A stretch of 64,000 nucleotides of DNA from Cyclotella cryptica (GCA_013187285.1 JABMIG010000249.1:1-64000), one strand, 5' to 3'. Shown: positions 36,066 through 48,242, counted from the stretch's first letter. Numbers and translations: made by a program. Notes: a model not told the origin generated them from the letters alone.

Positions 36066-36151
36066 AACTAGAACGAAGAAAATGAACTCAAAGAAGTCAT
36101 GAAAACCTGGATAAAGGATAGGTGGGTGATGACCAGGCCAGGCCCATCATC

Positions 36152-37769
36152 CTAGTTTAACATCTTCTTGAGGTCAGAGAGAAAGGCTGCAACTGTAGGA
36201 TCAGCCACCATTCGTTCATGATGTTCACAGACATCTAAAAGCTTAGCATTGTCCATGGAGACAACGCCAAGAGTGTTCGGACCTGTAGATGGATTTGCAG
36301 CAGGAGGAACGGTAGGAGATGGTGCAGGAAGGTTCTGGCGTCGCTCCTTGGCAATTTGCTGATGGTAGGGATGGGTAGCAGGGAGAGCTGAAGGAAATGA
36401 AGATGGATTCGATGAAAAAGCAGCATGAAAGCCAGAGGAATGGGTACAGTTCCATCCACAGCTCTTGCAGAACATGTGCCAGACATTGTTGAACTTTGCA
36501 ACTCCACTGCCCAAGGGTTGTTGGTTACCCTTTTTATCACCAAACTTAGACCATTCATATTGATTTCCATTTGCTCTGCCACTTCCAGACCCAGATCCGG
36601 TACCAGAGTGTCCAGACTTCTTTTGTTTCTCCTCTTCCCATTTCTTCTTGTTGGCTGAAATCCAAGATTGGTCCTTGGGTTCCTTGCACTTGTTGACACC
36701 ATGATCACCATTACAGTTCCAGCAACTATGGACACGGCCACTTGGGATATACCAGTTGTTTCCTGTGGAGAGAGAATTGTGGAGATCGGTGGCTTTCTCA
36801 AGAGTAAGGAGGATAACACCGCGAGCTGTGTTACTGCCTCCAGTGGAAGTGGTAGAAGTCTGTTGGGAATGATAGAGAGTGCTGTCCAACTTGAAGACCT
36901 CAGTGAACTTGGTAACAGAGCCCTTTGCAAGTCCATCCATGATATCACTCACTGCCTCATCTGACAAGGCATCAACTCGTGCAAGACTCTTGACCACAGC
37001 AGTTAACTGCTTCGCTGCTAGAAAAAACATTTTCACCCTTGATCTTGGCAATGCCACCTCGTCCAAACCTAGTCACCACCGACTTGAGTGCACTGACTAC
37101 ATCAGTAGTCATCTGGAACATGTGGGACATGATGAGATACAGGTAAGTAGCACCACCTCTCTCAAATGAATCTAGTTCCTCAACGGCATCCTTGATCCCA
37201 TCTCTTGTTCTTGAGTACATGAATTACGAAGGTGGGCAAGGAGCCAAGTGCTTGATCTGCGGTTCTCATCACCTCCTTGGCGGTTGATGTCTGCTTGCCA
37301 TTCTTTAACCTCTCTGATGGCGAGGTGAGTCCAATCTTCAAATAGGTGACTGTCCTTCACCATACTTGTCCCAGAGATCACTGGCAGATGAGTCTTCCAC
37401 TTTTCATACCAGCACAATCTCCATGAAATCATAACCAATAGAATGCTTCTGTGTGTCCTCAATCTTGGCATAGTTACCGACAAATTGCTCTTGAATGTTT
37501 TGGTAATTACTACTCCCAGGATCTGTTTTACCAACTTCATTCTTGGTGACAAAATGCTTAGCAGCACCAAGCTTGGGACTCAGGGCAGCGGTTGCCAAGG
37601 CGTAAGCAGACGAGTACTCCTTGGTTCCCTCAGTACCATGCTTGTACTTGGGAATGATCATTTCGTTCTTTGTGAAATCAACATCAGTGATGGGGTTGGT
37701 ATCCACAAAGAAACCTTTGAGTTGCTTGACCTTGGCGGTATCAGGTGACATATTGCTGTCGGTGTGCAC
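36152..37769 (-). mobile_element. gag region of the copia element
   Basis: It begins MHTDSNMSPDTAKVKQLKGF at 37769. The C-terminal half has a zinc-knuckle-like CX2CX3HX4C (CWNCNGDHGVNKC) near 36720, followed by a Ser/Gly/Asn-rich tail. It is a fossil. Confidence 0.8.
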
Positions 37770-38085
37770 TCCAAAATCAATAGCTGAACTTGCTTCTTCT
37801 ATAAGGTCAGGAAACTCAAACTGTCGAGTAGAATCAGCAACTGTAGTCTCTCGCGACTGAGCTGAAGTTGGTGATAATAGCTCGGCGAACTCTTCTAAAT
37901 CTTCTAAGGTAGAATAATATGCTTTGTCACTTATGCACGAAGCTAGAACTCTTGATTATAATGTCACCTTGCTCTTGCAGCACCAGGGACAAAAATACTT
38001 GATTCAACCAGCACCACAAAATAAAAGAGCACCTAGAAAAACACCCTAATTATAACCAAAGCGTAGACTCAGCATCAGGAACTTT

Positions 38086-38097
38086 GGGCTCATAACC
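38086..38097 (-). promoter_or_regulatory. Primer-binding site of the copia element
   Basis: Directly inside the 5' LTR the element-sense strand reads GGTTATGAGCCC. Its complement, GGGCTCATAACC, is the anticodon stem-loop sequence of eukaryotic initiator tRNA-Met (CAU anticodon). Drosophila copia is primed by a half-molecule of this tRNA, so the same mechanism is likely here. Confidence 0.8.
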
Positions 38098-38566
38098 TCT
38101 AGGAAGTGTCTGGATGTGCTTGTACTAACAAGTACGAATATTATGCTTGTAGACTTTTGAATTGTAGGTGATGTGTTGTATCAGGTTGATAATCTAAAGA
38201 CCAATTAAATTATGACTTACAAATTCTATCTCTAAGTGATGCTCTGTTCCTGAAAGAGCATGCAGTCGGACTTAGATATACAAAACAATATCATAAAATA
38301 GTCGTGTCAGGATGATTCGGAGATATCCGGACACGACTCTGGATACGCCCCTGTGTTTGTCCCACAAACACAAATCATACTAGCCAGTCGTAAACACGGC
38401 TGGCTGTACTTAGAGAAACCAGAACACGGCAAAAACGAGAACACGACAATCAACGTGTCACATGCAGGTGGCACGATCACGATCACTGAGATCGCACGAT
38501 CACGATTACCATAATCGCACAATCTCGAGCGATCAAACAGCCTTGTTCGATCGCACGGTCCCAACA
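38098..38566 (-). repeat. 5' LTR of the copia element
   Basis: 469 bp, pairing with 32338-32798 at about 96%. It includes an 8-bp length difference near 38259. Confidence 0.9.
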
Positions 38567-38940
38567 GATGCCAACTGTCACATTTCAGGGAGGACGACTT
38601 CAAGGAGAATGCCAACCATCGCCAGGTCCAAGAGAAGGACACCAACCGCCTCAGAATCTGGGAAGAGAACCTCAACCATTGCAGGGTTGAGAAGGAGGAT
38701 GCCAATAGTCACAGGGTCGGGGAGGAGGACGCCAACTGTCGCAGGGTCAGGACGCCATCAGCCGAAGGGTCAAGGAGAACAATGCCATCCGTTGCAGGGT
38801 TGGAGATGAGGAGGCCAAGCGTCTGAGGGTCAGGGAGGAGGATGCCAACCATCAATTGTGGTGTTGCATGCTATCAAAGCTTGTGGGGCCGCGGGGAGGA
38901 CACCGACCGCAGGAGGCCACGGAGGAGGATGCAGCAAATG
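38567..38940. repeat. Minisatellite, part right of the copia element
   Basis: About eleven imperfect ~30-33-bp units of the GAGGATGCCAACTGTCGCAG type. It is the continuation of 32262-32337, split by the copia insertion. It shares its internal variant order and its right flank (TGATCC..GACACAG against TGATCC..CACACAG near 2785) with the array at 2308-2790. Confidence 0.85.
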
Positions 38941-39221
38941 ATCCTTTTGACACAGCTGCCATCTGTAGACACGATGGAGATCACTTGCCATGAATGGTCA
39001 AAATAGGATGTCAGGAGCCTTGTCCGTCATGGTTAAATCTAACTACGACTTGCAAGACCGGGCAGTGAAGCCGGCAAGCATTGTTCCGTGTCAAGTTTTG
39101 GATCTTCATGCCTCTGATGCAGAATGAATGTACTAGTGACGGGAACAGCGGGTACAAGATTTATGGTCAACTTGTTGGCACAGTCCCACATCAAAGTACT
39201 TTCTTAGACTAGGTTTATTGT
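38941..39221. other. Spacer, nothing recognised
   Basis: No ORF of note, RNA or repeat seen. Confidence 0.4.
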
Positions 39222-39740
39222 TTGAGGATTCACTCTAGCCTGACTTGTGGAGTTTGTTACTGTCCTTCTCTTGAGATTAGGATGATCTCGAAAAACTTGA
39301 TTACTCTTGTTCATCCTTCCGTTTCAAGTGTTTTGGAGGAGTTGCATGTTATCAGTCAGAAAAGGGCCGTTGATGAAAGAATGTTGTCAAACACAAGCAT
39401 GCCGGCAAAGTGTTCTTCTATTTTGCATGTTGCATGTGACGAAATCAGTAAGGCCTACCTTCAACGCCAAGAGTTCCACAAGCTCTATCAGGCAACTCAT
39501 TCACAACCACCGACTTCTCTCCAGGAACAATGCCCCAATTATCACAGCAAAAGTGATGTTGAAGGTGTGATGGCATATGCCAACCGTTGCAGGGTCGTGG
39601 AGGAGGACGCCAACCATTGCAGGGTCGTGGAGGAGGACGCCAACTGTTGCAGGGTCATGGAGGAGGATGCCAACCGTTGCATTGTTGCGGAGGAGGGGTG
39701 TATGAACAATTCAAAAGAAATTTTAGAGAACCTCACATAG
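39222..39740 (+). CDS. Unidentified ORF ending in a decapeptide repeat
   Basis: An open frame of 172 codons. Residues 1-118 show no motif I know (LITLVHPSVSSVLEELHVIS, KAYLQRQEFHKLYQATHS). Residues 119-160 are four tandem decapeptides of the ANRCRVVEED type, encoded by the 30-bp minisatellite at 39577-39710. Because 30 is a multiple of three, the repeat does not close the frame. The upstream part may be a fragment of a larger repeated gene, since the same minisatellite follows the pseudogene block at 1-2307. I doubt that it is a functional gene. Confidence 0.25.
   Translation: MRIHSSLTCGVCYCPSLEIRMISKNLITLVHPSVSSVLEELHVISQKRAVDERMLSNTSMPAKCSSILHVACDEISKAYLQRQEFHKLYQATHSQPPTSLQEQCPNYHSKSDVEGVMAYANRCRVVEEDANHCRVVEEDANCCRVMEEDANRCIVAEEGCMNNSKEILENLT
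39577..39710. repeat. 30-bp minisatellite, about four units
   Basis: Units of the form GCCAACCGTTGCAGGGTCGT then GGAGGAGGAC, with exact 30-bp spacing. This is the most regular of the four arrays. Confidence 0.9.
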
Positions 39741-41154
39741 GAAAATAAGAAAGGCAAAAGAGATCTCACCGTCTTGGGGCATTGCCCACCTGTCTAGTGT
39801 GGCAGTGGGGAAGTCAAGTTTGCAATTGCGGAGGGGATGTACAAACAATTACAAAGACATTTGAGAGTTCCTCAAGTAGAGAAATAAAAATAAACCAAAC
39901 CAAAAAACTTCTCAACTTTTATAGGGTGTTGCATATGTTATGTTAGAAGTAGATTGAGTAAAGTTTGTGAGTTGTGGAAGTGGTTAGCTGCCAAGAAACA
40001 GCCATTGCCGCCGGGGAATGCCACAGAGAATTAAGAGATATTTTTAGAGTGTGTGGCATAGGGAGAATTAAGAGATATTTTTAGAGTGTGTGGCATAGGA
40101 AAATAGGACGAATGAACGGGGTCCCACCTTTTTGGGGAGTTGACTGCTTCTCTATTGGTTGGCGGCAGGGTTATAGAGAGGCGCGAGACCTGAAGCCAAA
40201 CCAAATTTGGGGTGGAGAGATATGTCAGCAAAAGATGTCCTTATATCTTGACTGGAAATGATCAGTTGACTAGGGAATTGCATGACCACTCCCATCTGCT
40301 TCACCCTCATCACATTCTACCACACATATCAACAGAAACTATCATTGTGGTCTGTGAACATTTTCACAAACTTGAGATTACATCACCATGCAATCAAGAA
40401 GATATAGGGATGGCACCCCTCACCGCACCCTCCTCAAATACCAGGACCAGCATGACCCCCCTCTGCAGCTTGCCCGTCCTTTGCCCAACTCCACCACAGG
40501 CACATTGATCTGCAGCACGGATTGTGGCACTTTGACCTCCACTGAGTCCTTTTCTGTACCCTGTACCAGCTGGGGCTGCTGCATCTTGAACTGGAATATC
40601 AGCAGCTGTGGCATCATCTTCTACCTGCGCCTGAACAAACAATATCATCATCAGCGTCATGGTCTGCAGATACTGATGATTCATTTGTGTTGTCATCCCT
40701 CGAACAGTCGTCCTTGGACTCATGGTTGGGATCGTCAGCATCATCGGCCATCTTGACAACGAAAAATTAATGGGGCCCTTAGAAGAATACTTGGGGAAAA
40801 TATTTGGACAAAGCGCACATCCCATGTGTTGGGAATATTAGGAATGGCAGTGAGTCCTTTTCTATATTTTATAACTTTTGATTAATAGACCAATAGGACT
40901 TTTTTGAATAGGAACATTTGTATAACACCTCCACTCTTTTCATAAAAAAATATTAGAAGATTTTATCAGTGGGTTGGTGCTGTCCTGACCTCGTCCTCAA
41001 TAATTTTATGTTGCTTGCCCCATCAAGAGCAAAACCTCACCATCACAACAATCACGCATTTCCGCTACCTCGCCACAGCACCCCGCACTAACGCTACCCC
41101 TCCTCACCAAAGCATACACCTCAAACAAAGAATCCCACCAAACAACAAAACACC
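39741..41154. other. Intergenic region upstream of the symplekin gene
   Basis: It contains a 37-bp tandem duplication (40026-40099) and, on the - strand, an ATG at 40750 opening a short very acidic frame (MADDADDPNHESKDDC and onward, about 45 codons) that I cannot identify. The last 110 bp before the symplekin start are C/A-rich and purine-poor, like a 5' leader. No other feature seen. Confidence 0.4.
40026..40099. repeat. 37-bp tandem duplication
   Basis: GAGAATTAAGAGATATTTTT followed by AGAGTGTGTGGCATAGG occurs twice in a row. Confidence 0.9.
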
Positions 41155-44100
41155 ATGATAGACCCACTCCAACTCACCGCAGGCCTCCACGCCAACAACC
41201 CCATCACCGACGATGACATGTTCGATTCCGACGACGCCTCCGCCGCCTCCGCCCACGGCGACGCCGACACCACCAACGAGGAAGAATCCCCCCTCTCGGC
41301 GGCCCTCGATGACCTCGAATCCCGCGTCGTGTCGGCATTGAACGAATTCAAATCCCATCCCGGCAGGGCGTCACACGGTCAATCGATTCACGAGGAGTTG
41401 CAATCGGTCCTCCGTCCGGTGGTGGAAGTGTCGGCTCACATTGGTCCGGCCTCGGCGAGGGCGGTGCATGCTTCGTATCCCGATGTGTACGGATTGGAAT
41501 TCTGCGTGGATGCCGTGTATACGAGGATCAATTCGGAGTTGATTTTGCCGGTGTTGTTGGAGTCGGCGCAGAGCGAGATGATCCCGGCCAAGCGAGCGGC
41601 GAGTTTGAGAATGTTTCATGTGCTTTATGGGGAGTGGTCGGCTCCGGGGAGTTATTTGGACGGTGGGGCCGTGACTTCTTCGTTGGGGCCGTATGGGACG
41701 GATCAGTCTCCTTTGGTGGGGTTGACGGAGCACGAGAGGAATCGTAGGATTGGAATGCGATCGCTGCGCAGATCCGAGTTGTTGAGGCGGTGGGTTCAGG
41801 CCTCTATACCAAATCTGTCGCCGGGGACGTTTACCTCTTCCACTCTTGATCTTGTGGCTGCTGGTCGTGGCGTTCTATCGGCGAGTGCAGCTCTCAAGCC
41901 GTGTTTGAGGTATATTGCCGAAAGGATTGGGGAGGCGGACGATGCAGGAGCCTTGAGGCTGTTTTTGCCAGTGATGAGAATGATTGAGGGGGTCTTGGGG
42001 AGGCTCTTTTTAGAGGGAGAGGGGAGTGACGGTGGTAGCGAGCAGGAAAATGATGCTCTGAAGAGTTCATGTATCAAGTTTTTAGAGATTGTGGTGCTTT
42101 GTTTCTCGAATAAGGCTCTACCAGGGATGGCTGGAGGGGGTCAGGTTGCCAGCAGGATGAAGAGAGATGCTAGTGTAAGTGACGTTCAGTGACTCTGGGC
42201 GTATGGGTACCTTGTGAACATGCTATGCACCCTGGCGGTTCTTGAATGCTTTCTGATTCACGGCAGCTCATCGTTAAACTCTTTGTCATCACGCCCCCGT
42301 TATCGTCTTCCTGTTAGCAAGCAAACGACTTTTCTCTTGAAGACCTTCCACCTGGTCACCCAATCATTACTCGAGAAAGCCTCGAAGAAATTGGGGAGTA
42401 TGCATTTTCCACGTTGCGTGGTTTGGTAGTTTTAGGTGGGCAAGCCAAAATTGACACCAATTTGCTTCTTGATGCGGCGGCATCGGCTTCATCGACCAAA
42501 GATTTTATGGGCGGAGGTGAGCAAATCATAAATCAGTGTTCGTTTCTATTGATTTGGTAGTTGGTTTTGACGATCAATATCAAACTATTCATTCAGGTAC
42601 TTCACCCTTTCAAAAAATACTGGCTATTATCAAGGTAAGCAACGACGCATAGTATTCATCTTCTAGGAACGTGATGGTTTCTTATTAATGAATTCTTTAT
42701 TACTCTCCTTCAAAGCCTGCTGCACTTACCTTTCAAAAAATTGAGTCTGATGGGGAAAAAGCATCCGAAGATAAGGATTCGTTCGTGTTAGATCGGTCTC
42801 TAATTAAGCTGGACTTTTACCTCTCTCAAAAAAGTTATTCCCTATCCATCAATGCCATACAAATGCTGGCAACTAAGCGGCCCTTATTTTTCAAAGAAGC
42901 ATCAACTTGTTTGGCCAGAAGAACGATGGATCCGCCTGGAGGATTGTCTGGAGATGCAGAAGGATTACTATCGAAAGCAGCCATTACTGGTATACGAACA
43001 CATTTACGATCGTCCTGCCTCACTTTGTTACGTCACATATTTTCGGTTACCAGCGGTTGCTGGGAGATCTTGGTCAAAGCATTGAATTTATCGGGAATGG
43101 ATGCGCAAGCAGAGCGTGCGCTCCAAGCATCACGGCAGCAACTCGATTTGATGAAAGGTGGACGTGCCGCCAGAACTCGTGCTGCAATATTCTACGAATG
43201 GGACCAAAGCACAGATCTCTCTCGAGCTGAGAAGAGGCAGCGTGATACAGACGATGCAGAAGCGAGGGTGAGAGCAGCAAAGATTGCTCGTGGTCTTGGT
43301 GCAGGTGTTCAGCTCCCTAAAAGCATGAGTGATTCATGCGAACTTGTTCTACTTAACCTGAAACACTTACCGACTAAAAGGCCACCCATTGCATCTTCGG
43401 CGCAAAGGAAGCGACCCGTCACATTAGATGCACTGGTTGATGCAGTGATGACAAACGGAGCATCTCTGTCTGTTGATGAAAACCATTGGTATGACAGAGA
43501 CGGCGGGGATGCGTGGACAATTGAGGAAGGAGAGTTGGACAATGATGGTAGACAACAGTTGATGTATCAGTGTAAAAAGATTGAGACAGAAACGTTTATC
43601 AAACAATCGAAGGTCGCTGCATCCAAGGCCTTCTCTCGTGTTTTGCTGTCGACTTCTAGCAATCGCTCTGAAGCCGCCACAAGCCTTGGGAGTCAGCTTG
43701 CTGCGAGACTAGCTTGGATGTTGCAGGGTGTTGAGCCATCTAGTGACATTAAAGATGCTCATGCCACGGCATTGATGTCCATCGGAAATGGACCTATGGG
43801 CAGTGATGTCTCCGTACAATTTGCGAAAGAAAATCCGCTTGTTTCTTCATGTATCGCACATGATATGATCCCGCCCCAGCAAAAGGGCGAATTAGGAAGC
43901 CTGAGTGCAGCTTCAGAGACGTCAGGATTGTCAACACGAGTATTGAATGAGGCCTTCGTATGCAGTCTCAGCGAAGAAGTTGAAGACTTGTCCCGAAAGA
44001 AACAATACGCGCAATGCTTGGACTTGTACGTAGCGTCTGTCGTCAACGCTTGTGCCAATGCAAATGCCGTACCGAGTGATTATGAAAAGAAGCGGATTGC

Positions 44101-45684
44101 TAATTCTGCGTCATCATCGCTACCTCACCAACTACTCATATCACCATCAGTGACTCCATCTTCCTTGAATTTGGTGGGCTCATTATGTGACATTGAAGAA
44201 GTGAGCAAGAAAGCGGTCAAGACATCAAAGCAATCAATCGCCGAGTCCGCTGCTGCACATGCTGCAAAAACTGCTGCAGAGAAGCGGGCCACGACTGCTT
44301 TACTTGTCTTACGTGACGTTGCATTTCAGCGGGACCGTATGCGCGGCAGCGCAATCGGGTGTGCGGTGGCAATCGCAGCTGGTCGCTTACCAGCCAGCCT
44401 TCCGATTCAAGATAAAGCATTGAAGTTAGTAATGAATGTCATCTTTCAGAAAAATTCTGATTGCGCCGGTAAAGTCATTGAATCTGCAACCAGAGAATTA
44501 GAGCTTGCTACTCAGATCTCTATAGAAAACCACGAAAAGATTGTGAAGGCAAATGAAGTTACTTCAACGAAAAGGGAAAAACAAGGCTCATCTAGCAAGA
44601 TACAGTCTATTCCTCAAAGTGAAGAAGAGAGAACAGTGCTCGAGAGTGTTAAAAAACCCGTTGTGCTCTTCATGGCTCTTTGCGTTCGTAGACCTGAAAT
44701 CATCAAGGTTATAATGGAAATGAGTTGCCGAGATGGTGCTGATGTTATGGCAAAAGCGGTCAAAGCCAATATGCCGAAGCTCGCGAAAGCTGCTTCAGTG
44801 AAGCATGGTAAGTGTGTTAGTCATGCAGCGGAACATTACACATTTGCTCAAGCAACTTATTCGTTTTATTCATCAACCCTTTATCAGGGGCCGCGAGCAT
44901 TGCACTGAAGGTTGCGGATATGTCTAGCGACAGAGAGACTCCTTTACTTCTCTCTTTCCTTGACAATCTTGCTCCTGCAACCGAAAAAGCGCTACCGAGC
45001 CAAGACTTGATCAATGCTTGTCATGAAATTCAACGCAACAGGTCACTCGGCGAAACTAAAGATTCGCGTTACATCATTCCTGTCGTCTCAGGCATGAAAC
45101 GAGTAGAACTTCAAGATGCACTTCCTGATTTTGTTCGTGACAGTGATGAAACCTTCAAAGCATCACTCCGCCGTATGTCTGAGAGGTTATCACGGTATGC
45201 GATGATCTTTCGTGACGAACCAGACCCTAATGAGCCTACTCTTCGCGGGATGTCAAGCTGTGAACAAATTGTAAACTTGCATCGCCTTGACTTCAACGCC
45301 GTTGGCCTGCCTCAAAAGCGATACTTGGATGCCATTCGATTGTGTCTTGAAGATGACGAGGTTTTCAACGACCGGGTCATTCAAGCAGCTCTTGATTACA
45401 TTTCTGGAAAATTTCTGGAAGGCGAGACTTTGCCTCTTGCATACATGCGAACGATCATTTTGACATGTTCGAAACATGAGAGCTTGCATTCTTGGATATG
45501 TCATGTACTTTTACCTCGTCTTGTGGAAGGAAAGGTTTATTCGGACAAGAGACAATGGGAAGGTTGGATGAGATGTGCAAAGATGCTTGAAAACACTGGA
45601 GACCAAGGCGTCAGCAGCATGGAAGCAATTGCACGCCTCCCTCCAGATCAGTTAAAGATCTATCGAACAAAATATCCCAGGTGA
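41155..45684 (+). CDS. SYMPK: Symplekin/Pta1 scaffold of mRNA 3'-end processing
   Basis: Symplekin holds the cleavage and polyadenylation factors and the histone pre-mRNA 3'-end machinery together in the nucleus. I infer five exons: 41155-42174, 42318-42516, 42597-42634, 42716-44807 and 44888-45684. Donors are GTAAGT, GTGAGC, GTAAGC and GTAAGT, every acceptor is AG, and the phases agree. The product is about 1381 residues, close to animal symplekin. The N-terminal part is acidic, then helical and HEAT-like. The C-terminal domain (about residues 1175-1340) carries the family pattern, including SLRRMSERLSRYAMIFRDE, LPLAYMRTIILTC, LLPRLVEGKVYSDKRQWEGW and IARLPPDQLKIY. The start ATG opens the long frame after a purine-poor leader. 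The gene is convergent with the next one, 320 bp apart. Identification rests mainly on the C-terminal domain. Confidence 0.82.
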
Positions 45685-46004
45685 TATGTTTGAAATCACT
45701 AAAGATCGACTGCATAACCTTAATTGTTGGTGGGTTAAAATTTAAGCCAACTAACATATTAAGTAGTACACCAAAACCAAGGACCCGACGGGCGCAAAAT
45801 CTTAAGCGGCTCATTGCTTTCGCCTCATAAATCTTTCTGACGTTGGCATGACAAATCTCACTCATTAGCTTTGATATCATTATAATCATCACCTGGTCCT
45901 CCTTGGGCAAAATCTCAACCTTCTCGACTGGCGAATCACACTCTGTTTCAGAATGACGACGTCAATAACATCTATAGTGCGCGCTCAAGATAACAGCGAT
46001 CACC
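45685..46004. other. Convergent intergenic region
   Basis: 320 bp between the stop of the symplekin gene and the stop of the SAP-domain gene. It must hold both 3' ends. No terminator-like signal stands out. Confidence 0.5.
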
Positions 46005-48242
46005 TTACGACGACTTCAATCTTTCAATCAATTCACCCTTTTTCCCGCTGACTTTCAACCCTCGACTGCGTAGAATATCTTTCAATTCTGCAATTGTCAT
46101 CTGTGAATAATCAAAATCCGAGTCATCCTCTCCCCCCTCTTCTTGAACATTTGATTTCACAACCAACTCTTCATCCCATGAAGATCGAACTGCTTGTTTC
46201 TGACTCTTTTTCATCCGCATCTCTTCTTCATATTTGCGAACCGCCTCTCGAGCGGCTTTCCCTAGCAACTCTTCCTCGTCTTCAGTCAAGTCATCTAATT
46301 CGACTTTCAAAAAGTCATCCATATCGTCGATACTTATGTCTTCTTCTCCTTCAAACTCTTCGATACCAGCGAGTTGATTAGCAAGACGAACGGATGCTTC
46401 CCAGTCTTCATCATCGATGACGTCTTCTTCATCATCCATATAATCCTGTTGTTCTGCCAAAAGCACCGCTTCCCTAGCGGCAGCAGCTTGTTCCTCCATC
46501 AAGCGTGCTTCTTCTTCTCTAATGATCCGTTCAGCCTCATGTCGGGCTGCTTCTTCAGCTCGCTTCTCTTCCTCTTCGATTCGAGCTGCTTCTTCCGCCT
46601 CCAATCTCTTTGCCTCTTCCGCCTCCAACCTTTTCTTTCTTCCAATTCGGCAGCAGCTGCTTTGGCTTGCTCCTCCAAAATAAGACGTTCCTTTTCTTGC
46701 GCAATTCGTTCCGCTTCGCGTTTTGCGGCCAAAGCTTTTCTTCGGCTTTGGCTGCTTCGATGCGTTTTTGTTCCTCTGCCGCCCTTTGGGCTGCCTGTTC
46801 TGCCTCCAACCTCATGGTCTCCTCTGCTTCCAGCCTCTCCGCCTCCAATCGTTTGGCCTCCTCCACCTCCAGTCTCTCCGCCTCCAATCGCTCCGTTTCC
46901 AATTTTGCCGCAGCTTGCCGCTCTTTGTGCTTTTGGGCGACCATGGCAGAAGTGGTCTTCAGATAATTTGACCTGAAGGTGTAAAAGCCATCGGATTTAT
47001 CGGAACTTTCGTATGCCAATTTCGCAGCAGCATAATAATCCACAGGGTTTTTCATCAATCGTCTCGCCTCGGCTATTCGTTTCTCTTCATCCAGACGAGC
47101 AAGAAGCCGTTCCTCTGCGAGTCGATTTTGTTCCTCTAGCCATAGCCTTTCCTCCTACATTACAAATGTATGTCAAGAACAGATAAGTATCAGTTAGAGA
47201 TAAGTATGAGAGATGGAATGGTGGAGATCGAACACAGCCCTAAACTACCCACCTCTAGACGTTTGTTCTCCATTTCTTCCTTGTCAGCACGCCTCTTCTC
47301 CTCCTGAGCCAGCCTTACAGCCTCCATCTTGGCCCGTTCCACATTATCAATCATCTCACTCGCCTCCACCAAAGCCCTCTTGCGCTTCTCCGCCGCCGCC
47401 TCCAACTCTGCCTCCGCCCTCTTCACCTCCTGAACTGCCCTATCCGCCTGTTCCAACACACTCTTGACGGCCGAATTCTCTATTATATCCACCTTACTCA
47501 AAGTTTCCATGGCCTTAGACGCCTTCTCCACCTTCCACCCCGCCTCAAACTCCCCGTACCTCTCCAATGCCGCATCCGTAAAGTCCATGGTATACCGTCC
47601 AATCTCTCGGAGTACCTCCCCGCTCTTCCCTCGAGTGATGCTAACATAGGCCGCGACGATCCCCACGGAAAAGGCCGCCACCATCGTTTCGACGAGGGGG
47701 AGGGACAGTCCAAAGAGCAAGGTGGCCGTGAGGACGGTGACGAAGGATCCGTGGATGGCGGCACCGAGAATGTATTTGGGGGGGACCTCCTTCTCGATCT
47801 CCGGATAGAGGAGGGGTTGGAGGATATCGGTGGTGAGTTGCGATGCTAGGAGGGACAGCTGACTTTCTTCGTCGGTTTCCCGCGGGGGAGGCGATGATTT
47901 GGACGACAGGTCTTTGGAGAGACGCAATTGTTCCGCCAGGCGTGCTCTTTGGAAGGAGTCGGCCGAGAGGGGAGGAGGTTTTTTGACGGACCATTCCTTC
48001 TCGTTGCCGTCGTCCATGAAGAAAGTGTCCGTGGTGTCTTCGGACTTGTCGAGGGTGGCGTGGAAGGGGGCGGGCCGATGTCGGGCCGTGGGGCGGAGGA
48101 GACGGGACCACTGCAAGGGAGGATGCAATGACCACTTGACGCTCGGTGGGTGAAATGAGAGTGAGGCTGTTTGGGGGAGGGCGACTATGGCGGCGATGGC
48201 GATGGCTTGGGCGTGGGCTTTCGTCATGTTGTCGAGCGCCAC
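46005..48242 (-). CDS. Coiled-coil SAP-domain membrane protein, probably organellar
   Basis: Exon 1 runs from 48242 (or the second ATG at 48227) to 47253; a 98-bp GT..AG intron (47252-47155) follows, then an exon to 46005. From 48242, residues 6-29 form a hydrophobic signal peptide ending TASLS|F; the Phe at +1 suggests a diatom plastid presequence, though the motif is not classical. Two membrane spans lie at 157-181 and 184-203. A very long Glu/Arg/Ala coiled coil follows, then an acidic segment (YMDDEEDVIDDEDW) and a C-terminal SAP motif (LKDILRSRGLKVSGKKG). Two single-base losses, near 46733 and 46633, shift the coiled coil through all three frames; both lie beside AAAA runs and may be sequence errors. 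The SAP motif usually binds nucleic acid. Function unknown; it could tie DNA or RNA to an organelle membrane. Confidence 0.7.

Larger units (their letters stand above)
32338..38566 (-). mobile_element. Ty1/copia LTR retrotransposon (broken fossil)
   Basis: The element spans 6229 bp on the - strand, with a 5' LTR at 38098-38566, a 3' LTR at 32338-32798 and a 5-bp target duplication GATGC (32333-32337 and 38567-38571). Parts in coding order: gag with a zinc-knuckle-like CWNCNGDHGVNKC (37769 to about 36150), protease with LVWDTGASLG (about 34720 in the 36065-34308 frame's middle part, near 35470), pre-integrase and integrase with HSDNGVF (about 34390), and RNase H (about 33250-32850). Integrase before RNase H marks Ty1/copia, and diatom CoDi elements are the likely kin. 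I do not see the RT core. The LTRs are about 96% alike, so it is older than Gyp-A and Gyp-B. It is broken, with roughly five or more lesions, and contains an assembly gap. Confidence 0.92.

Noticed and set aside
40394-40825. 143-codon ORF on the - strand and a 122-codon ORF opposite
   Set aside because: Mutually antisense, low-complexity and without known motifs. The short acidic frame from 40750 is mentioned only as unidentified.
47641-48135. Alternative frames in the first exon of the SAP gene
   Set aside because: They are Pro/Arg-rich shadows of the signal-peptide and membrane-span frame.
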